This document shows positions 54,004-63,651 of a DNA stretch of 64,000 bases, piece after piece. How positions within the stretch are numbered: the stretch's first letter is position 1; every line of letters begins with the position of its first letter. The translations under genes and the position numbers were made by a program. This DNA is from an uncultured Erythrobacter sp. (GTDB lineage Bacteria; Pseudomonadota; Alphaproteobacteria; Sphingomonadales; Sphingomonadaceae), in NCBI GenBank assembly GCA_947494705.1, contig CANLVN010000001.1, positions 1,054,001 to 1,118,000 on the forward strand, written 5' to 3'. The notes beneath the pieces are model-generated. The model had not been told where the DNA came from and did no database searches. It was given only the letters and a program-made list of their open reading frames with translations.

Positions 54004-55148
54004 ACGCGCCAGCATCTTTTCCCTCACGCTCCGGCGACAAGGACGAAGCGCAGCAAAGCGGCATTGTGCGCGTCATGATCGTCGACGATTCACTGACGGT
54101 GCGCACGATCTTCAAGCGCATGGTCGAAAGCGACCCCGGCATGGTCGTAGCCGCTACCGCCAGCAGCGCCGAACGCGCGCTTGCGCAGCTCGGAAGCGCA
54201 GCGGTCGACGTGGTCCTGCTGGATCTGGAAATGCCCGGCATAGGCGGACTTGCCGGCCTCCCGCGGATGCTGGAAACGGTTCCCGGCCTCCAGGTCCTCG
54301 TCGTGTCCTCGCTTACCGAAGACGGTGCGGAAGCATCGCTAGAAGCGCTTTCGACCGGCGCAGCCGACACGATGCTCAAACCACGTCCGGGCGGCTTCAA
54401 CGAAGAATACCGGACCCAGTTGCTGGACAAGATCCGGGCTCTGGGAGCGCCGGCCACCGCGGATGACCGCGCGGCCAGTGCAGCCGCGGCTCCCGGGAAT
54501 GACGGGCTCGCCGCAATCAATCCCACTCATGAACGCCGGGCCAAGCGCCCCGAAGTGCTGGCCATCGGAGCTTCGACCGGCGGTATCCACGCGCTCAACC
54601 TGATGTTGCGTCGGCTGACCCCGGATTTCGATCTTCCGATACTTATCACGCAGCATCTGCCCTCCTCGTTCATCCCGGTCTTTGCGCGGCAGATAGAGGT
54701 GTCCAGCGGGCGCCCGACCCATACCGCAGAAGACGGGACCGAAATCCGCAAGGGCGAGATCGTGATTGCCAGCGGACAGGGCCATATGCGCGTGTGTCGC
54801 CTGGGCAATCGCCTCGTGGCCCGCATCTCGACCGAGCCAGCTCGCAGCGGCTGTCTGCCTTCTGTCGATCCGATGCTTTCCAGCCTCGCCATGGCCACCG
54901 GCGGACATGCGCTTGCGATCATGCTTTCGGGTATGGGACGCGACGGACTTCAGGGGGCCGATGACCTCGTCAGCGCGGGCGGATCTGCGTGGGCCCAGAA
55001 TATCGAGACCAGCGCGGTCTGGGGAATGCCGGGTGCCGTCGCAAAAGCGGGCCTTGCAACCTACGTCGCATCGCCTGACGACCTTGGCGATGCCTTGATG
55101 GAGCATTGCAGCCGAACCGCAATCAAGACAGCCGAGACACCGACCTGA
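54000..55148 (+). CDS. cheB: Chemotaxis methylesterase/deamidase CheB
   Basis: A 382-residue two-domain protein: an N-terminal receiver (VRVMIVDDSLTVRTIFKRM, aspartate in VVLLDLEMPG) and a C-terminal methylesterase with serine in AIGASTGGIHAL, histidine in ITQHLPSSF and aspartate in GMGRDGLQGADDL. It removes methyl groups from receptors once phosphorylated by CheA. The linker is Ala-rich. It is coupled to cheY by a four-base overlap. Confidence 0.96.
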   Translation: MNAPASFPSRSGDKDEAQQSGIVRVMIVDDSLTVRTIFKRMVESDPGMVVAATASSAERALAQLGSAAVDVVLLDLEMPGIGGLAGLPRMLETVPGLQVLVVSSLTEDGAEASLEALSTGAADTMLKPRPGGFNEEYRTQLLDKIRALGAPATADDRAASAAAAPGNDGLAAINPTHERRAKRPEVLAIGASTGGIHALNLMLRRLTPDFDLPILITQHLPSSFIPVFARQIEVSSGRPTHTAEDGTEIRKGEIVIASGQGHMRVCRLGNRLVARISTEPARSGCLPSVDPMLSSLAMATGGHALAIMLSGMGRDGLQGADDLVSAGGSAWAQNIETSAVWGMPGAVAKAGLATYVASPDDLGDALMEHCSRTAIKTAETPT

Positions 55149-55152
55149 CCCA

Positions 55153-56010
55153 ATGGAAGTCAGTCAGGCCTCTTACCAGATTATAGCCGACCTTCTCGCG
55201 AGCCGCACCGGTCAGCACCTCACCGAAAGCAGGCGCTGGCGGATCGGGACCGCACTAGCCGGAATCTTCCGCGAACACGGTATCAGCAATCTCGACCAGC
55301 TCGTATGCCTGCTCGATGAACCGCGCCGTCGGTCGCATGATCGCGACCTCGCCACCGAAGTGGTCGAAGCGCTGCTCAACAACGAGACGTATTTTTTCCG
55401 CGACAAGCCGACTTTCGACCAGATTCCCGACGATGTGCTGCCCGAGCTTGCCCGGCGCCGTGCCCAGACCAAGCGCCTGTCGATCTGGTGCGCGGGCTGT
55501 TCGACAGGACAGGAAGTGCACAGCCTCGCCATGCTGTTCGAAGACAACAAGGACAAGTGGAACGGTTGGACGATCGACATCCTGGGCACTGACATCTCGC
55601 ACCGCGCCATCCGAACCGCGCGGACAGGCCTGTACACCCAGTTCGAAGTGCAGCGCGGGCTCGGCGTCGCGCAAATGTTGCGCCATTTCGAAGAGACGCC
55701 GGGAGGATGGCAGATCCTCGATCACGTGCGTCACATCACCCGCTTTCAGCAGCACAATGTGTTGAACGATCCCCCTGCGCGTGCCCGTTTTGACCTGGTC
55801 CTGTGCCGCAATGTCCTTCTCTACTTCACTCAGGAAACGCGCGAGGCGGCTTTTGCCAGACTGGCCAGCGCCATGACCAATGATGGTTTCCTGATGCTCG
55901 GCGCTGGCGAGACCGTCGTCGGGCAGACCCGCGATTTCGAACCATCCGTCGGACGCCCGAGCATGTACGAACGCACCGATGCCACGGCGCGCCTGCGTGC
56001 AACGGCCTGA
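55153..56010 (+). CDS. cheR: Chemotaxis methyltransferase CheR
   Basis: A 285-residue S-adenosylmethionine-dependent methyltransferase that methylates receptor glutamates. The N-terminal helical domain is followed by the SAM fold: LLNNETYFFRD, SIWCAGCSTGQEVHSLAMLF with the GCSTGQE SAM loop, TDISHRAIRTARTGLY and LVLCRNVLLYFTQETR. It follows cheB by four bases and completes the adaptation pair. No cheD is present here. Confidence 0.95.
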   Translation: MEVSQASYQIIADLLASRTGQHLTESRRWRIGTALAGIFREHGISNLDQLVCLLDEPRRRSHDRDLATEVVEALLNNETYFFRDKPTFDQIPDDVLPELARRRAQTKRLSIWCAGCSTGQEVHSLAMLFEDNKDKWNGWTIDILGTDISHRAIRTARTGLYTQFEVQRGLGVAQMLRHFEETPGGWQILDHVRHITRFQQHNVLNDPPARARFDLVLCRNVLLYFTQETREAAFARLASAMTNDGFLMLGAGETVVGQTRDFEPSVGRPSMYERTDATARLRATA

Positions 56011-56143
56011 GCGCCAGGGTTAACGGAGTCCTGCGGGCAATCCCTCAGGAAGTTGGAGCGGTTTTTACCGTTCATTAGCCATTACCTTTTAACAATCAGG
56101 GTATGTTGCAACTGCGCTGTCGAGGCGCTTTCGAGGAATTCTC

Positions 56144-57679
56144 GTGGCCCATCCGAGCAAACCATTTCGCCTGACAGCGTTCGGGCTTGTCACGGTTCCG
56201 CTCGCCATCCTCAGCCTGGTGTTCGCGCTCATCACGCTGGTGGTGTTTGCCAGTGACACGATCGAGTTCAAGTCGCCCAATTCCCTCCTCATCGCAGGCG
56301 CGATAATCTACGCCGCGACCATCTTCCTCCTGAGCCGCAACGGCGTCGCGAATGTGCGCGAGCTGGAAACGCTCGGAAATCTCGATATCCTCAGCAGGCT
56401 GCCCAATCGGCGTGCGTTGCACGAACAAATCGAGCAAGCTTCGCAAACCGACGAAGAAGTCGCTGTGGCGCTCATCGACCTCGATGGTTTCAAGCAGATC
56501 AACGACCATTACGGCCATGCTGTTGGCGATGACCTGATCGTCACCTGTGCGAATCTGATCCAAGAAGGTTGCGGTGATGAGGCGCAGTGCTTCCGGCTCG
56601 GTGGCGACGAATTCGCAGCGGTCATGCATGGCCGTGTGGCCGGCACCATCCTCGAAGGGATGTGCCGCACGCTGCTTGAAGACCTGCGAACGCCGCTGCG
56701 AGTGGGCGATCGCGAAATTGCGGTCGGTGCCAGCATCGGTCTTGCGCGCAGCACAGTGGCAGACCGCATGCCGTCTTCCGAATTGCTGCGCCGGTCCGAT
56801 GTCGCCATGACCATGTCGAAGCGCGGCGGCAAGATGCGTTGCACGTGGTTCAACCCAAGCTTCGATCAGCGCCGCGAAGCCGTGCGCGATCTCGAAGAGG
56901 AGATGCGCAACGGGCTGGAGCGAGGCGAATTCGAACTTGCGTACCAACCGCTCGTCGATGCGCAACAAGGCCAGATCGTAGCGGTCGAGGCACTGCTGCG
57001 ATGGAACCGCCGGGACGGCAAGAAGATCGGACCCAACGTCTTTATCCCGGTTGCCGAGGAATCGGGCATCATCAATCCGATAGGCCTGTGGGTCCTGCGC
57101 CAGGCGCTCATCGATGCACGCCGCTGGAGAGGCATCACGCTTTCGGTGAACATCTCGGCCGCGCAGCTGCGAAATCCCGAATTCCCGGTGAAACTGGGCG
57201 AAATCCTCGACGAAACCGGTTTTCCGGCCGAATTGCTCGAACTGGAAATCACCGAAACATGTCTCGTGCTCGACCCGGTCGTTGCCGAACGCAGCCTCGA
57301 GGTCATTCGCAAGTTCGGTGTGAAAATCTCGCTCGACGATTTCGGCACTGGCTATGCTTCGATCGGCTTCCTGCGGCAATTCCGCTTCGAGAAGCTGAAA
57401 CTCGACCGCAGCCTCGTGGTGCAGGCTGGTGAGGATGATGGCAGCCGCGCGATGATGCTATCGAGCATCGCGGTGGCGCGCGCGCTCAAGATGGGCGTCA
57501 CAGCCGAAGGGGTCGAAACGGTCGAACAGGCCGATATGGTCCGGCTTGCAGGATGCGATCAGATTCAGGGCTGGCTTTATTACAAGGCGCTGCCCGCAGA
57601 GGAAATCGATACGCTGATCGAGGCTCAGATTCTCGAAAGCGAAATTCGAAACGATCAGGTCAGTGGGGGTGCAGCATGA
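56144..57679 (+). CDS. Membrane GGDEF-EAL protein
   Basis: A 511-residue protein from a GTG start at 56144 with two N-terminal membrane helices ([21 protein letters not shown] and [17 protein letters not shown]). A GGDEF domain follows ([42 protein letters not shown]). The allosteric RxxD site before GGDEF is absent. The EAL domain is intact by eye: [36 protein letters not shown] and TAEGVET. It may therefore both make and hydrolyse cyclic di-GMP. It sits between cheR and the MCP, and overlaps the MCP start by four bases. Confidence 0.93.
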   Translation: MAHPSKPFRLTAFGLVTVPLAILSLVFALITLVVFASDTIEFKSPNSLLIAGAIIYAATIFLLSRNGVANVRELETLGNLDILSRLPNRRALHEQIEQASQTDEEVAVALIDLDGFKQINDHYGHAVGDDLIVTCANLIQEGCGDEAQCFRLGGDEFAAVMHGRVAGTILEGMCRTLLEDLRTPLRVGDREIAVGASIGLARSTVADRMPSSELLRRSDVAMTMSKRGGKMRCTWFNPSFDQRREAVRDLEEEMRNGLERGEFELAYQPLVDAQQGQIVAVEALLRWNRRDGKKIGPNVFIPVAEESGIINPIGLWVLRQALIDARRWRGITLSVNISAAQLRNPEFPVKLGEILDETGFPAELLELEITETCLVLDPVVAERSLEVIRKFGVKISLDDFGTGYASIGFLRQFRFEKLKLDRSLVVQAGEDDGSRAMMLSSIAVARALKMGVTAEGVETVEQADMVRLAGCDQIQGWLYYKALPAEEIDTLIEAQILESEIRNDQVSGGAA

Positions 57680-59115
57680 GCCAGGAAAAACCGGTGATGA
57701 TCGAAACCGTGGAAACCAAAGCCGATCCGGCGCAAGCGTTTCGTTACGAAGAAGACCTCGATCCGCTGGTGACGCTTTATAGCCGTCTGGGCACGAACCA
57801 GAAAGTCCTGCTGACTGTGGGTGCACCGCTTGCCCTGACGATTATCGCGGCGGTCTTCGCATTTCTCGGTCTCGCACAAATCGACGCCAATCTGGCGACG
57901 GCGGCGCCTGAAACGATTGAGCGGATTGTGAACGACGCCGCTTCCCTGCGCTACACGATGCTGGTCATCGTGGGCATCGGCTTCCTGACTTCGCTGCTGC
58001 TGTTTCACGCGATCCGCAAGGACGTCGTCAGGACCGCGCGACAGCAGGTCGACTGCCTTCAACGCATTTCGAAAGGCGAGCACAACATCGTCGTGCCGCA
58101 TCGCGATCGAAAAGATGAATACGGCGACCTGGCCGAAGTAACCGAACAGATACGCCGGGCGACGGTCCAGTTCGTCCGCATGACCGAAGAGCGCGCAAAA
58201 CGCGCCACGATGGAGCTCGAAGAGCAGACCCGCGCACAGCTTCAGCAGGAAGAGGCCCGCGCCGAACGCGAACGCACCCTGCGCGCGCTTGCCGATCGGT
58301 TCGAAAGCACCGTCGGCGAAGTCGTCGATGGCGTTGCCAGCGCTTCGAGCCAGCTCCAGCATACCGCCACCAGCATGGCTGCGGGTGCTCAGCAGGCCTC
58401 CGATCGCACCGCCGATGTCGCGTCCTCGATGGAGGAAGCGAATGCGGGTGCCACCGCCGCAGCAGCAGCATCGGACGAATTCGCCATGTCCATCGGGGAA
58501 ATCAGCCGCCAGGCGGCCTCCTCCGCCGAACTGGCGCGAAAGGCCACCTTGTCCGCGAATGAAGCTGACACGACCATTTCCGCCCTTTCCCAGAGCGCCG
58601 AACAGGTTGGACAGGTTGTTGAGCTGATCCAGACCATTGCCCAGCGCACCAACCTGCTCGCGCTCAACGCCTCGATCGAAGCGGCACGCGGGGGTGAGGC
58701 AGGCCGCGGTTTTGCGGTGGTCGCGAGCGAGGTCAAGGAACTGGCCATGCAGACCAGCCGCGCTACCGAGCAGGTCGCTAACCAGATCCGCGACATGCAG
58801 GACACGACCGGCGACAGCGTCAAGGCCCTGCGCTCCATCGCCAAGGAAGTCGCACAACTCGAAAGCACGGCCGTGTCGATCGCGAGCGCGGTCGATCAGC
58901 AGTCGGTTGCGGGCAACGATCTGGCGCGCAGCATCGACCTTGCCGCGCGTGGGACCGAGCAGGTTTCCGGCCATATCGCGGAAGTGCGCGAACTGTCCCA
59001 ATCCACTGGCACTGCGGCAAGCCAGGTGCTCTCCAGCGCCACCGCTCTCGAACAGCAGGCATCGACCCTGCGCGAACAGGTCGACGGCTTCCTCTCCAGC
59101 GTACGGGCGAACTGA
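57676..59115 (+). CDS. Methyl-accepting chemotaxis protein with minimal periplasmic loop
   Basis: A 479-residue receptor. TM1 is about residues 44-66 and TM2 about 93-112, leaving only about 26 residues between them, too few for the usual ligand domain. A HAMP-like region follows ([34 protein letters not shown]), then a coiled coil and the MA signalling domain with the hairpin tip [33 protein letters not shown]. No C-terminal NWETF-type pentapeptide for CheR/CheB is visible. The signal may be sensed through the membrane or by partner proteins. Confidence 0.94.
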   Translation: MSQEKPVMIETVETKADPAQAFRYEEDLDPLVTLYSRLGTNQKVLLTVGAPLALTIIAAVFAFLGLAQIDANLATAAPETIERIVNDAASLRYTMLVIVGIGFLTSLLLFHAIRKDVVRTARQQVDCLQRISKGEHNIVVPHRDRKDEYGDLAEVTEQIRRATVQFVRMTEERAKRATMELEEQTRAQLQQEEARAERERTLRALADRFESTVGEVVDGVASASSQLQHTATSMAAGAQQASDRTADVASSMEEANAGATAAAAASDEFAMSIGEISRQAASSAELARKATLSANEADTTISALSQSAEQVGQVVELIQTIAQRTNLLALNASIEAARGGEAGRGFAVVASEVKELAMQTSRATEQVANQIRDMQDTTGDSVKALRSIAKEVAQLESTAVSIASAVDQQSVAGNDLARSIDLAARGTEQVSGHIAEVRELSQSTGTAASQVLSSATALEQQASTLREQVDGFLSSVRAN

Positions 59116-59266
59116 AACGGGCCGATAATCGCTGTCTGATCGGTATTCGCAGGCGCCTCGAATAGGTCCTGACTTGCTGTCGATCTCGCCACAGTCCGCG
59201 CTTGCCGGCTCTCCACCCAGAAACCAATCGCCTCTTCGCTCGCTTTACTCTGCGAAAGGACGATTC

Positions 59267-60109
59267 ATGGCGGCACGTGCATATTGGCAGGGACAGATCA
59301 GGCTCGCTCTGGTTTCGATACCGGTCGAAATCTATTCGGCGAGCAAGAGCGGATCGAAGATACGCTTCAACCAGATCCACGAACCCAGCGGCAAACGCAT
59401 TTCCTATGAAAAGGTCGTGCAGGGCATCGGGCCGGTGGACCGCGACGAGATCATCAAGGGATACGAGGTTTCCAAGGGCGAGTACGTCCTGCTCGAGGAT
59501 GAGGAAATCGAGGCCGTCAAGATCGAGAGCCGCAAGACACTCGAGCTCGTCCAGTTCGTGGACGCCTGCGAAATCGACCCGCTTTACTTCGAAAAACCAT
59601 ATTACGTCGCGCCCAAGGACGAACTGGCCGAAGAAGCCTTCGTCGTTCTGCGAGAGGCTCTGCGCAAGGCAAAGAAGGTCGCGCTCGGCCAGCTTTCGGT
59701 GAGGGGCAGCGAGAAACTGGTCGCGATCAAGCCTTGCGGAAAGGGCCTGCTTCTTGAAACGCTGCGCTATGCGGACGAGGTCCGGCAGGGGCAGGCGTTC
59801 TTTTCCGACATCGACGATGGCAAGCCGAAAAAAGAGCTACTGGACCTTGCCACCACGCTGATCGAGCAGAAAAGCGCACCCTTCGATGCGGGCGAGTTCG
59901 AGGATCGCTACGTCGAGGCGCTCAGGAAGCTGATCGACAAGAAGGCGAAATCGAAGAGCGGCAAGACAATCGTCGAAGATGCCGACACACCCGATAGCGG
60001 TGGCGGCAATGTCATCGACCTGATGGCGGCGCTCAAGAAGTCGGTCGACGACAAGGGCAAGTCCGCGAAATCGTCGGGGTCCAAGTCGAAGTCCAAGAAG
60101 AGCGCGTGA
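59267..60109 (+). CDS. ku: Ku protein, non-homologous end joining
   Basis: This 280-residue bacterial Ku binds broken DNA ends and recruits LigD. The start MAARAYWQGQIRLALVSIPVEIY (59267) is standard. The Ku core follows: FNQIHEPSGKRISYEKVVQG, GYEVSKGEYVLLEDEEIEAVK, and FEKPYYVAPKDELAEEAFVVLREAL. The tail is rich in lysine and serine (KSAKSSGSKSKSKKSA), typical of Ku C-termini that bind DNA or LigD. ligD begins one base after the stop, so they form one unit. Confidence 0.97.
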   Translation: MAARAYWQGQIRLALVSIPVEIYSASKSGSKIRFNQIHEPSGKRISYEKVVQGIGPVDRDEIIKGYEVSKGEYVLLEDEEIEAVKIESRKTLELVQFVDACEIDPLYFEKPYYVAPKDELAEEAFVVLREALRKAKKVALGQLSVRGSEKLVAIKPCGKGLLLETLRYADEVRQGQAFFSDIDDGKPKKELLDLATTLIEQKSAPFDAGEFEDRYVEALRKLIDKKAKSKSGKTIVEDADTPDSGGGNVIDLMAALKKSVDDKGKSAKSSGSKSKSKKSA

Positions 60110-60110
60110 T

Positions 60111-62633
60111 ATGGCCGCACGGCCAAAATCCCGAAGCCGATCGACCGATCCGCTCGCGGACTATAATGCCAAACGCGATTTCAAGAGCACGCCCGAGCCC
60201 GCAGGCAAAAGGCAGAGCAGCGAAGACGGTGATCTCTTCATAGTTCAGAAACACGACGCAACGCGCCTGCATTGGGACTTGCGACTGGAAATCGACGGCG
60301 TCCTCAAGAGCTGGGCAGTCACCAAGGGCCCCTCGCCCGACCCCGAAATAAAGCGGCTCGCAGTGCGCACCGAAGACCACCCGATGAGTTACGCGGACTT
60401 CGAAGGCACAATTCCGAAAGGCGGATATGGCGCGGGCACCGTCATGCTCTGGGATCGCGGCTCCTGGGCTCCGAAGGAGGGAAAGAGCGCACAAGACCTC
60501 GAAGATGGTCATTTGCACTTCACGCTCGATGGCGAACGAATGCGCGGCGAATGGCTGCTGATCCGGCTCAAGCGCAAGCAAGGGGAGAAGCGCGAGAACT
60601 GGCTGCTTCGCAAGATCAACGACGAATATGCGCAAGCAGGCGACACCTTGGTCGAACGCGAGCTGACGAGCATCGCCACCGGTCGTTCGATGGCGCAGAT
60701 CGCTGCGGGGAAGAACAGCGACGCTTTCACGACTAAGATGGCCGAGGAACCATCGCCAGCCGCCAGCAAACCGAAGTCGAAGAAAGCTCGACCTTCGCGA
60801 AAGGCTGCCGAGCTGCCGAAATATCGCAAACCGCAACTGGCGACCCTGGTCGACGACGTGCCGACCGGGAACGGCTGGATGCACGAGATCAAGTTCGATG
60901 GCTATCGCGCGCTCGTCGCGGCAAAGGGCGATGCGGTTCGCGTCTATACGCGCAACGGCAAGGACTGGACCGACAAGTTCGCCCCCCTCGTCCAGCACAT
61001 CGCCGCGCTCGACCTGCCGCCGTGCCTGATCGACGGAGAGATCGTCGCCTACGGATCCGACGGCAACCCGGACTTCTCCACCCTCCAGCGCGTGCTGAAG
61101 CGCGGCAAAGGAAGCCAGTCGCAAGAGGATGCACTGGCCTTCCACGCTTTCGACCTGATCGAGATCGATGGAGAAGATCTGGCCCCCCTGCCCAATATCG
61201 AACGACGCGAGCGGCTCGAAGCTCTGCTGGCGAGTGCACGACCGCCGATCCATGTCGCCGATTACATCATTGCGAGTGGAGTGAAGCTCTACAGTGCGAT
61301 GTGTGGTGCTGGGCAGGAAGGGATCATCTCGAAGAAGATGGATGCGCCGTACGCCCATTCGCGCAGCAAGTCGTGGGTCAAGGTCAAATGCACGAGACGG
61401 CAGGAATTCGTCGTCGTCGGATGGAAGGAAAGCAGTGCCCGGGGCCGTCCTTTCGCATCGCTGCTGCTGGCTCAATACGAAAGCGACGAACTGGTCTACA
61501 AGGGCAATGTCGGCACGGGTTTCACGACCGACGAGATGGACGACCTCGCGGCGAAGATGCGTCGCCTGACCCGCAAGACACCGCCGGTCGAGGTGGAGAA
61601 AGCAAAGGCGCGCGGCGTGACGTGGCTGACCCCGAAACTGGTGGTAGAGGTCGCCTTTGCCGAGTTTACCGCCGACGGCAATGTCCGGCACGGAAGCTAT
61701 GTTGGCCTGCGCAGCGACAAGCCTGCCGAGGAAGTCAAACCGGAGCAGCCAGTGGCTGCGCAAGTAGCCACGGCAGCGGTCGAGATTTCCAGCCGCGACC
61801 GCGTGATCTTTCCCGATAGCGGACAGACCAAGGGCGCGCTCGCCGACTATTACGAAGCCGTCGCCGACATCATGCTGCCCTTTGCAGCGCGTCGCCCGGT
61901 GAGCCTCGTTCGCTGTCCCCAAGGTCGCTCGAAGAAATGCTTTTTTCAGAAGCATGACAATGGCGGCCTCGGCGATGCCGTCTGCACTGTGTCGATCCGC
62001 GAGAAGGATGGTGGTCACGAGGACTATATCTATCTCGATGACGCTCGCGGGCTGCTGCAGTGTGTGCAGATGGGGACAATCGAATTCCATGGATGGGGTT
62101 CGCGCACAGGTGCAATCGAAAGCCCCGACCGCATGGTCTTCGATCTCGACCCCGATGAAGGGCTGGACTTCGGCGACGTGAAACAAGCTGCGCGCGACAT
62201 CCGCGCGAGGCTGTCCGACATCGGCCTCGTCAGCTTTGCCATGCTCTCGGGCGGTAAAGGGGTGCATGTCGTTGTCCCGCTGACCGGCGATCACTCCTGG
62301 GAGCTGCACAAGGACTTTTCGCGCCGCTTTGCCGAAGCGCTCAGCATCGCCGAACCCGACCGCTTCACGGCCAATATGAGCAAGGCGAAGCGCAAGGGGC
62401 GGATCTTCATCGACTGGCTGCGAAACCAGCGTGGCAGCACTGCTGTCCTCCCCTACTCGGCGCGCGCGCGCAGCGGTGCTCCGGTCGCTGTGCCAATCGC
62501 GTGGAACGAGTTGAAGGACATGGATGACGCAAAACCGTTCCGCATCGACGACGCCAAGCGTCTGCTGGACAGGGCAGCAAGCAAGCGGCTCGACGGCTGG
62601 GGCTTCGCACACCAGAAACTGCCCGACATCTAA
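60111..62633 (+). CDS. ligD: DNA ligase D (phosphoesterase-ligase-polymerase)
   Basis: An 840-residue three-domain enzyme. The 3'-phosphoesterase domain is about residues 30-180 (HDATRLHWDLRLEIDGVLKSWAVTKGPS; HPMSYADFEGTIPKG). The ATP ligase domain has K261 in EIKFDGYRALV as the adenylation lysine, plus DGEIVAYGSDGNPDFS. The C-terminal primase/polymerase covers about 560-830 (RDRVIFPDSGQTKGALADYYEAVA; MVFDLDPDEGLDF with the metal aspartates). The order PE-LIG-POL matches Pseudomonas LigD. It repairs double-strand breaks with Ku. Confidence 0.97.
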   Translation: MAARPKSRSRSTDPLADYNAKRDFKSTPEPAGKRQSSEDGDLFIVQKHDATRLHWDLRLEIDGVLKSWAVTKGPSPDPEIKRLAVRTEDHPMSYADFEGTIPKGGYGAGTVMLWDRGSWAPKEGKSAQDLEDGHLHFTLDGERMRGEWLLIRLKRKQGEKRENWLLRKINDEYAQAGDTLVERELTSIATGRSMAQIAAGKNSDAFTTKMAEEPSPAASKPKSKKARPSRKAAELPKYRKPQLATLVDDVPTGNGWMHEIKFDGYRALVAAKGDAVRVYTRNGKDWTDKFAPLVQHIAALDLPPCLIDGEIVAYGSDGNPDFSTLQRVLKRGKGSQSQEDALAFHAFDLIEIDGEDLAPLPNIERRERLEALLASARPPIHVADYIIASGVKLYSAMCGAGQEGIISKKMDAPYAHSRSKSWVKVKCTRRQEFVVVGWKESSARGRPFASLLLAQYESDELVYKGNVGTGFTTDEMDDLAAKMRRLTRKTPPVEVEKAKARGVTWLTPKLVVEVAFAEFTADGNVRHGSYVGLRSDKPAEEVKPEQPVAAQVATAAVEISSRDRVIFPDSGQTKGALADYYEAVADIMLPFAARRPVSLVRCPQGRSKKCFFQKHDNGGLGDAVCTVSIREKDGGHEDYIYLDDARGLLQCVQMGTIEFHGWGSRTGAIESPDRMVFDLDPDEGLDFGDVKQAARDIRARLSDIGLVSFAMLSGGKGVHVVVPLTGDHSWELHKDFSRRFAEALSIAEPDRFTANMSKAKRKGRIFIDWLRNQRGSTAVLPYSARARSGAPVAVPIAWNELKDMDDAKPFRIDDAKRLLDRAASKRLDGWGFAHQKLPDI

Positions 62634-62656
62634 GACAGAGCCGGTCGCGTGCGAGG

Positions 62657-63475
62657 TCAGCGCATGTTGTCGCCCGGGTTCAGCGGACCGTCGCCGTACA
62701 GATATGCGGCATCAAATTGCGCGTACCGCCTCAGCGCGTCCCAATCGCTCGTATAAAGCGTGCCCCGGCGAATTCTGGCCAGTTCGACCTCCCGCAATTT
62801 CGCCACCGCCCTGTTTGCATGGACCGCGCTGACGCCGCACATCTCGGCCAGATCAATCTGCGTGAAAGGGGTGCGAACGGCGTGGGAATTGGCCAACCCC
62901 ACGAAGGCAAGACGCGATTGCAGCTCGCAAAAGATGTGGGCGATGCGACGCGGCGCATCGAGCTGTTCGAGCATCTGAATCCACTTGCGGTGGATCGACG
63001 CGTCGATGAGCGTTGCGAACCAGAGCGCCCGCGTAAGGTGCGCGCGTTCACGCATAGTATGCGCGAGACGCTCATGCGGCACGCTACCCAGTCGCGATGT
63101 GCCCACCGATATGATGGAATGATCCAGACGCTTCAGCGCAAAGCTATGCAAATCCACGAAATCACCCGGCACGTTAATGCCGACGATGAACTTGCGCCCG
63201 CCCTGCTCCATGGTGCGGACCATGAAGCCATCGACCAGAATGGCGCTGGCGCTAGAGGAAGCGCCGCGGCGCACTAGCGGCTCACGATCCCGAAGTGTGA
63301 TTTCATCGTCGACGAGGCATTCGAGATATTCGAGATCACCGTCATCGAGATCGCTCCGGGTTCGCCCGGCAAGAAACTTGCCCGTCATCGGAAGGTCGGC
63401 AACCCGTTTGTCGCGAGCCTCGCCGGGCGCGCGCGTCTGGGTAACCCGATCAGCGTCTAGCGTTATCAGTTTCAT
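62657..63475 (-). CDS. Crp/Fnr-family transcriptional regulator
   Basis: A 272-residue regulator; ATG 63475 gives MKLITLDADRVTQTRAPG. It has an N-terminal cyclic-nucleotide-type beta barrel (LTLRDREPLVRRGASSSASAILVDG, GRKFIVGINVPGDFVDLHSF) and a C-terminal winged helix (FTQIDLAEMCGVSAVHANRAVAKLREVELARIRRG). I see no N-terminal cysteine set for an FNR-type Fe-S cluster. This subgroup of short-barrel Crp-like regulators is common in Sphingomonadales. The inducer is unknown. A close paralogue lies just upstream on the same strand at 63652. Confidence 0.9.
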   Translation of the reverse strand: MKLITLDADRVTQTRAPGEARDKRVADLPMTGKFLAGRTRSDLDDGDLEYLECLVDDEITLRDREPLVRRGASSSASAILVDGFMVRTMEQGGRKFIVGINVPGDFVDLHSFALKRLDHSIISVGTSRLGSVPHERLAHTMRERAHLTRALWFATLIDASIHRKWIQMLEQLDAPRRIAHIFCELQSRLAFVGLANSHAVRTPFTQIDLAEMCGVSAVHANRAVAKLREVELARIRRGTLYTSDWDALRRYAQFDAAYLYGDGPLNPGDNMR

Positions 63476-63651
63476 GCTTCTTTCCCGAAATGCCAGCTTT
63501 CGGGATAGAAGGGCTGTTTCAGCTGACACCAATATATGTTGGCAGGATCTCCGAATTCGGCTCAGCCAAAGTACAAATGGCCCAGTCGTCCTGACCAAGG
63601 CTGGCACTGTCTACGACGATAGTGCGACGCGCCGGGACTTTCGCCCGTAAC

